Positions 59,624 to 64,000 of a stretch of DNA of 64,000 bases are shown here, piece after piece (position 1 is the stretch's first letter; every line of letters begins with the position of its first letter). A program made the translations under genes and the position numbers. Location of the stretch: the NCBI GenBank assembly GCA_028289345.1, contig JANQQL010000001.1, forward strand, positions 410,080 to 474,079, written 5' to 3'. The notes under the pieces are model-generated. The model saw nothing but the letters and a program-made list of their open reading frames with translations. It ran no database searches and had not been told where the DNA came from. The DNA is from Planctomycetota bacterium. GTDB taxonomy: Bacteria; Planctomycetota; B15-G4; SIAN01.

Positions 59624-62401
59624 ATGATGAAGCGAGCGGTTTCCCTGGCAATCCTGATGGGCGTTGCCCCGTTGGCCACGGCTGGCGTTTCCAGCAGAAC
59701 ATGCGTGGTTCCGGCGAACCCGGTCCCCTTCTTGCACATTCAACCGAACGGGACCTCGGTCACACTGCAGATGCGCGGAACTCCCGGAAACAACTGGTAC
59801 GAAGACGCGGATGGATTCCCGGTTCTCGTGGATCCCCAAGACTCCCGCCGCTACGTGTACGCCCAAACGAACGCGCGCGGCGAACTCGTTCCTTCCAGCT
59901 ACGCGGCGGGCGTCGTGAACCCGGACAGCGTCGGCATTCAGACCGCCGCAGCCACCGCAAAAGTTGCCTCGAAGCTGCAGGCTTGGAACCCGGACTCCAC
60001 GTTGCATCCCCAGCTGCGCGCGTCCAGTCCCGGCCTGGACAAAGAGCCGATTCACACGCCTCAGAAGCGCGCCTTGGCGACCGTCGGCACCGTGAAGAAC
60101 CTCGTGGTCAACATCATCTTTTCGGATCACGGCCCGGGTGGACAGAATCGAACCCTGCCTTCGGTGGCGGACATCGACACGATCATGAACGCCGTCGGTG
60201 GGGATCCGGTCCTCGCCCCAACCGGAAGCGTGCGTGACAACTACCTGGAAAACTCCTACGGCCTGCTCACCATCGATTCCACGGTGGCCGCTTGGGTGAC
60301 GGTGCCCAATACCGAGGCGTATTACGCCAATGGCAACTCGGGCCTGACCTCCCTGACCTGGGACCTGATCACCGACGCGTTGAACCTGGTTGATCCGGCC
60401 GTGAACTTCAGCCAGTTCGATCAGGATTCCGACGGGGTCATCGACGCCATCACCTTCCTGCACTCGGGGTACGGGGCCGAGTGGGGTGGCACCGACCAGT
60501 ACGGCACCCCCAATTCCGATCGCATGTGGTCGCACCGCTGGAGCATCCCGACCTGGACTTCCGCCGAGGGAGTGTCGGTCAGCGCGTACCACATCTCTCC
60601 GGGTCTGTGGGGAACCTCGGGCAGCAACATCGGTCGCATTGGCGTCATTGCCCACGAGACCGGACACTTCTTCGGCCTCCCGGACCTCTACGACACCGAC
60701 GGATCCAGTTCCGGCATCGGCAACTGGTGCTTGATGGCCGCCGGGTCGTGGGGCTTCGATGGCAGTCAGCAGAACCCGACGCACATGTCCCCGTGGTGCA
60801 AGATGCACCTGGGCTGGATGGAGCCAGAGCTGATCACCACCGGTTCCCACGTCCTGCAGAACGTCGTCAACAACGACCAGGTGTTCCGCATTCAGGGCGG
60901 CTACGCGCCGGGTGAGTCTCTGGTTCTCGAGGCCAAGAAGAACCTCGGGTTCGACGCCGTCGTTCCTCAAGAGGGCCTGGCCATCTGGCACATCGACGAA
61001 CCCAAGAGCGGCAACAACAACAACGAAGGCTTCCCGGGACAGGCTGGCTGGCCCGGCAACGGCGAGCACATGCGCAACGCCATCCTCCAGGCGGACGGCT
61101 TCTTCGAGCTGGAAAACGACATCGGCCGCGGCAACTCGGGGGACATCTATCACCAAGGTGGCGTGGATGAAATCAGTCCGAGCACCACGCCCAACACCGA
61201 TGCCTACCAAGAAGGCAACGTCGCGGTCACCGACAACGTGATCACCAACATCACCAATGTCGGCAACACCGTCACCTTCGACTACCAGAACATCAACGCG
61301 CCGCGCATTTCCCAGGGCACCCTGCCGCCGGCCGCGGTCGGAACTCCCTACTCCATGCGTCTGGACGGCCTAGGGGGCACCACTCCCCATCAGTGGATCG
61401 AGCGCATCGCGAGCCCGAGCTACTCAGAGACCGACCTCGGTTCCAATCAATACTCGGCCGTCGGAGTCGCCCAGGGTTGGCAATCCGACGAAGACGTTTG
61501 GACTCTTCCCCTGCCGTTCTCCTTCCCGTTCTACGACGACGCTTACGACACGGCCTACGTCAGCTCCAACGGCTTCATCGACTTCTACGCCGGCGGTGAC
61601 ACCGACGCCGGCAACTTTGCCCCCGAGCTTCAGTTCACGCCGCGCATCGCGCCCTTGTGGGACGACATCCGGACGGACTCCGGTGGCGACATCTACGTCG
61701 ACACCTCCACCGCCGGACAGGTCACCGTTCGCTGGGTGGGCGAGCACTTCAACACTGGCAACCCGGTGGCTTTCTCCGCCACTCTGTTCGACGACGGCCG
61801 CATCCGCTTTCACTACGGCTCCGGCAACACCTCCCTCACCCCCACCGTGGGAATCGGCGGCGGACTCGGCGCCTACGTGGACCTGGCTAGCTACGACACC
61901 GCTTCGTCCCTGACCAACTCCAACTCCCTCGAGTTCACCCTGAGCGGATCTCAGGTCCCGCCGGGACTCACCCTGTCCGATGCCGGCGTGTTGACCGGAA
62001 CCCCCGCGGTCCCCGGTTCCTACACCTTCGAAGCCCTGGTCCGTGACGACAACCTGCTACTCGACAAAGAGACCTTCACCCTGGACGTGCTGAGCGCCAT
62101 GCCCGGCTCCCCCGAAATGGAGCTATATCCCCAGGACGTGTATCCCAACAGCGCCTTCACCGTCCGTACCCACGGCGGACAAGTCGGCGGCGGCACCTTT
62201 GGCCTCCTGTTCATCACCAACGTCGGTGGGACCCCCACCTTCACCCGCGTGATCACCGGCCCCTTCGACGCCAACGGCGTCTGGGACCTGCCGTTCATCA
62301 TGCTCGACTACGTCGGCTTCTCCGGCATCACCATGGAGTTCACCGTCATCACTGCTCCGCCCGCCCAATTCCTCCCGGCGCGCACCATCACCCTGCAATA
62401 A
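59624..62401 (+). CDS. Secreted M6-family metallopeptidase (immune inhibitor A-like) with C-terminal modules
   Basis: 925 residues. GGAGAAGG three bases before ATG 59624 fixes the start. The signal peptide RAVSLAILMGVAPLATAG is followed by a propeptide. The catalytic site is HETGHFFGLPD (HETGH at 344-348), the M6 zinc motif with the third ligand in GLPDLYD. After about residue 565 come a putative Ig-like domain (PPAAVGTPYSMRLDGLGG), a beta region (FPFYDDAYDTAYVSSNGFIDF) and a second GLTLSDAGVLTGTPAVPGSY domain. The last 98 residues match the end of the propeller protein at 53001. A rho-independent terminator follows. Confidence 0.9.
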   Translation: MMKRAVSLAILMGVAPLATAGVSSRTCVVPANPVPFLHIQPNGTSVTLQMRGTPGNNWYEDADGFPVLVDPQDSRRYVYAQTNARGELVPSSYAAGVVNPDSVGIQTAAATAKVASKLQAWNPDSTLHPQLRASSPGLDKEPIHTPQKRALATVGTVKNLVVNIIFSDHGPGGQNRTLPSVADIDTIMNAVGGDPVLAPTGSVRDNYLENSYGLLTIDSTVAAWVTVPNTEAYYANGNSGLTSLTWDLITDALNLVDPAVNFSQFDQDSDGVIDAITFLHSGYGAEWGGTDQYGTPNSDRMWSHRWSIPTWTSAEGVSVSAYHISPGLWGTSGSNIGRIGVIAHETGHFFGLPDLYDTDGSSSGIGNWCLMAAGSWGFDGSQQNPTHMSPWCKMHLGWMEPELITTGSHVLQNVVNNDQVFRIQGGYAPGESLVLEAKKNLGFDAVVPQEGLAIWHIDEPKSGNNNNEGFPGQAGWPGNGEHMRNAILQADGFFELENDIGRGNSGDIYHQGGVDEISPSTTPNTDAYQEGNVAVTDNVITNITNVGNTVTFDYQNINAPRISQGTLPPAAVGTPYSMRLDGLGGTTPHQWIERIASPSYSETDLGSNQYSAVGVAQGWQSDEDVWTLPLPFSFPFYDDAYDTAYVSSNGFIDFYAGGDTDAGNFAPELQFTPRIAPLWDDIRTDSGGDIYVDTSTAGQVTVRWVGEHFNTGNPVAFSATLFDDGRIRFHYGSGNTSLTPTVGIGGGLGAYVDLASYDTASSLTNSNSLEFTLSGSQVPPGLTLSDAGVLTGTPAVPGSYTFEALVRDDNLLLDKETFTLDVLSAMPGSPEMELYPQDVYPNSAFTVRTHGGQVGGGTFGLLFITNVGGTPTFTRVITGPFDANGVWDLPFIMLDYVGFSGITMEFTVITAPPAQFLPARTITLQ

Positions 62402-62429
62402 GGCAGCCCGCTCCCGCGAGACTGAGAAG

Positions 62430-62469
62430 CGCCCGGCGACCGCGAGGTCGCCGGGCGTTTTCTTTTCTT
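62430..62469 (+). terminator. Rho-independent terminator after the M6 peptidase gene
   Basis: CGCCCGGCGACC and its exact complement form a 12-bp stem with a GCGA loop (62430-62457), followed by TTTTCTTTTCTT. Confidence 0.95.
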
Positions 62470-62513
62470 GCAAAGAAGTTTGAGGCCACCAAGCGACGCG
62501 AGAGGAGGACCCG

Positions 62514-63686
62514 ATGATCACTCGATCCTGGCGGTTGGCCGCGACATGGGTGGCAAGCGCGGCCTCAGGGTTCGGCTCCGAACTCTCCCCGGGACAGCCC
62601 GCACCGCCTCTGACCCCCGAGAAGGTCCTGCAGTCTCCCGACGGTGCGGAGTGCACCTGGCAGGTACTCACCGGCAAAGTGGTCGTTCTCGAGTTTTGGG
62701 GAACCTGGTGTGCGCCTTGTGTCGCCGCGATCTCTCACATGAACGAGCTCGCCGAAGAGTTTGCCGACGAGAACATCGTATTCCTCTCGGTCACCTACGA
62801 AGACGAAGCCACCATTCGTGAGTTTCTGACCAAGCGGCCGATGCATTCCTGGATCGGCCTGGACACGGACCAGTCCATGGTGCGCGACTACGGCATCGAG
62901 GGCTGGCCAACCACGTTCCTCGTGGACCAAGACGGAACCATCGCCGCGATCACCTATCCCACGAGCGTCACCCCAACGGTGCTGCACAACTTGCTCCAAG
63001 GCAAAGACTCCGGCTTGTTCCTCGCGGACTTCCGCAAGAAGAACACCGAACAGGTCACACCGAACTCCGCGGTCCCCCCGTTGTTCGAGATCTCCATCCG
63101 TCCCTCGACCGGCAATCGAGCCTCCTACTCCACCGGTGCCGATCACATGACAGTCGAGGGCCAGAGCCTCCAAACACTCCTGCCCATTGCCTACGGCGTT
63201 CCGGCTTCCCGGATGCAGATCACCACCGACCTCCCGGCCGAGCGGCTCGATGTCCGAATCCAGTTGCCCCACCAGAACGATCGACGCCTCAAAGAGCTGC
63301 TCGCTTCGGCCCTCGAGGAAACCTTCCAGTTCCAGGCGAGCCCCATCACCGAAGACGTCCAGGTGATGATCGTCACCGCCCCGGCTCCCCGCTTGACCGA
63401 AACCGTGGCCAAAGACGGCTCCAACCACACCTCCACCGGCAGCAACGGCTTCCAAGGAGTCGGCGTCCCCTTGACCAGCCTGATCCGCTACCTGGAGAAA
63501 CGCATCGGCCAACCCTTTGTCGACGAAACCAACCTCCAAGGCCGCTACGACATCGCACTCAAGACCAAGAACACCGACGGCCCTCCCGAACTCATCCAAG
63601 CCCTCCAAGAGCAATTAGGACTGTCCGTCACCGAGGACCAAAGAAACCTAGAGCTCCTACGAATCGAACCAAGAACGCCCCACTAA
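62514..63686 (+). CDS. Exported TlpA-type thioredoxin fused to a DUF3738 (TIGR03435) domain
   Basis: 390 residues. GAGGAGG precedes ATG 62514. A short signal peptide leads to a TlpA/ResA-like thioredoxin domain with WGTWCAPC (Cys66, Cys69) and the cis-Pro in GWPTTFLVD. From about residue 190 a DUF3738-type region begins (FEISIRPST ... VEGQSLQTLLPIAYG ... FVDETNLQGRYDIAL), a family common in Acidobacteria and Planctomycetes. A periplasmic disulfide reductase or redox carrier role is expected for the first half; the second is uncharacterised. Confidence 0.88.
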   Translation: MITRSWRLAATWVASAASGFGSELSPGQPAPPLTPEKVLQSPDGAECTWQVLTGKVVVLEFWGTWCAPCVAAISHMNELAEEFADENIVFLSVTYEDEATIREFLTKRPMHSWIGLDTDQSMVRDYGIEGWPTTFLVDQDGTIAAITYPTSVTPTVLHNLLQGKDSGLFLADFRKKNTEQVTPNSAVPPLFEISIRPSTGNRASYSTGADHMTVEGQSLQTLLPIAYGVPASRMQITTDLPAERLDVRIQLPHQNDRRLKELLASALEETFQFQASPITEDVQVMIVTAPAPRLTETVAKDGSNHTSTGSNGFQGVGVPLTSLIRYLEKRIGQPFVDETNLQGRYDIALKTKNTDGPPELIQALQEQLGLSVTEDQRNLELLRIEPRTPH

Positions 63687-64000
63687 GCCACCGCGATCGT
63701 CCCGCCCCCGCCAACGAGCCTCAACTAAACGCAAGCAAACCAAAAACGGCCTCGCGGAAACAAGCCAATGGAAGCTGACTCACGCAACCGCGCGTCGACT
63801 CACACCACGACCCGGAGTTCGTGCTCTCCTCGACCAGGGTTCGAGCAAGCCGGAGGGGATGCAATGTTGCGGAGAGGACATGTCGGAGGGCCCATTCCCA
63901 GAACCGATCGTCCGCAACCACGCGAAGTGGGCCCGGAGACTTGAGCGCAGTCCCCCCGCACTCTCACGAAAAGGGACGGAGCGGGTCCACGCAGCGCATT
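63687..64000. other. Terminal intergenic sequence
   Basis: 314 bp with an A-rich stretch near 63725-63755 and no supported gene, RNA or repeat. A 66-codon minus-strand frame at 63721-63921 lacks a ribosome-binding site and family resemblance. The next gene may begin outside the window. Confidence 0.4.

Noticed and set aside
59561..61210. 549-codon minus-strand frame opposite the M6 peptidase
   Set aside because: The HETGH-containing plus frame with strong ribosome-binding site is the real gene.
63721..63921. Small 66-codon minus-strand frame at the window end
   Set aside because: No ribosome-binding site, no recognisable motif and atypical composition; left as intergenic.

Overview
The window is high-GC, densely coded bacterial DNA. 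It looks like a Gram-negative, peptidoglycan-containing bacterium, most likely of the Planctomycetota or a neighbouring phylum. The reasons are family-level: several lipoprotein sulfatase-like proteins, a DUF1570-type metallopeptidase with a LamG/DUF1080-like tail, DUF1343 (NamZ) proteins, a TlpA-DUF3738 fusion, PhyH dioxygenases and large secreted beta-propeller proteins. This is inference; there is no rRNA, and I see no tRNA, CRISPR array, insertion sequence or prophage.

Layout. 1-5.4 kb: an envelope-polymer block of two sulfatase-like lipoproteins, a multi-pass glycosyltransferase and an MFS exporter. 5.5-8.6 kb: a sucrose-phosphate-synthase-like GT4 enzyme, a GH100/amyloglucosidase-like glycosidase and an HPt phosphotransfer protein. 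8.7-16.0 kb: a tightly overlapping operon of three exported proteins of unknown function and a 1158-residue membrane-anchored pseudokinase. 16.0-21.2 kb: two tandem secreted beta-propeller paralogues, set among three copies of a palindromic intergenic element whose arms co-vary. 21.3-27.4 kb: acyl-CoA dehydrogenase, two SGNH-type membrane proteins and a YiiX-like hydrolase. 27.6-30.6 kb: a PTS IIA-like protein, IspG and two methionine-salvage enzymes (MtnB, MtnD). 30.6-34.8 kb: a minus-strand operon of thiolase, 3-hydroxybutyryl-CoA dehydrogenase, acyl-CoA dehydrogenase and DapB. 35.2-39.1 kb: ArsC, homodimeric pyruvate dehydrogenase E1 and a methyltransferase. 39.2-42.4 kb: M14 carboxypeptidase, a third SGNH protein and a flavin reductase.

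42.5-52.8 kb is the most coherent system: a peptidoglycan amino-sugar scavenging locus. A minus-strand, translationally coupled operon encodes a sodium:solute symporter, a lipoprotein fusing a serine beta-lactamase/esterase to a NamZ exo-muramidase, a gluzincin metallopeptidase and a second NamZ. The divergent plus-strand operon encodes a FixJ-type response regulator, MurQ and a MurK/NagK-type kinase. Together they could release MurNAc outside, import it, phosphorylate it and cleave its lactyl ether.

53.0-63.7 kb: a secreted seven-bladed PD40 propeller protein, an OpuC-type ABC importer with fused permease and binding protein, a PhyH dioxygenase, a third sulfatase-like lipoprotein, an M6 metallopeptidase and a TlpA-DUF3738 protein. 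The two secreted proteins at 53.0 and 59.6 kb share a C-terminal module.

Three genes (25816, 51022, 54654) have a TANNNT hexamer exactly six bases before the start codon and no Shine-Dalgarno sequence, which suggests leaderless transcripts.
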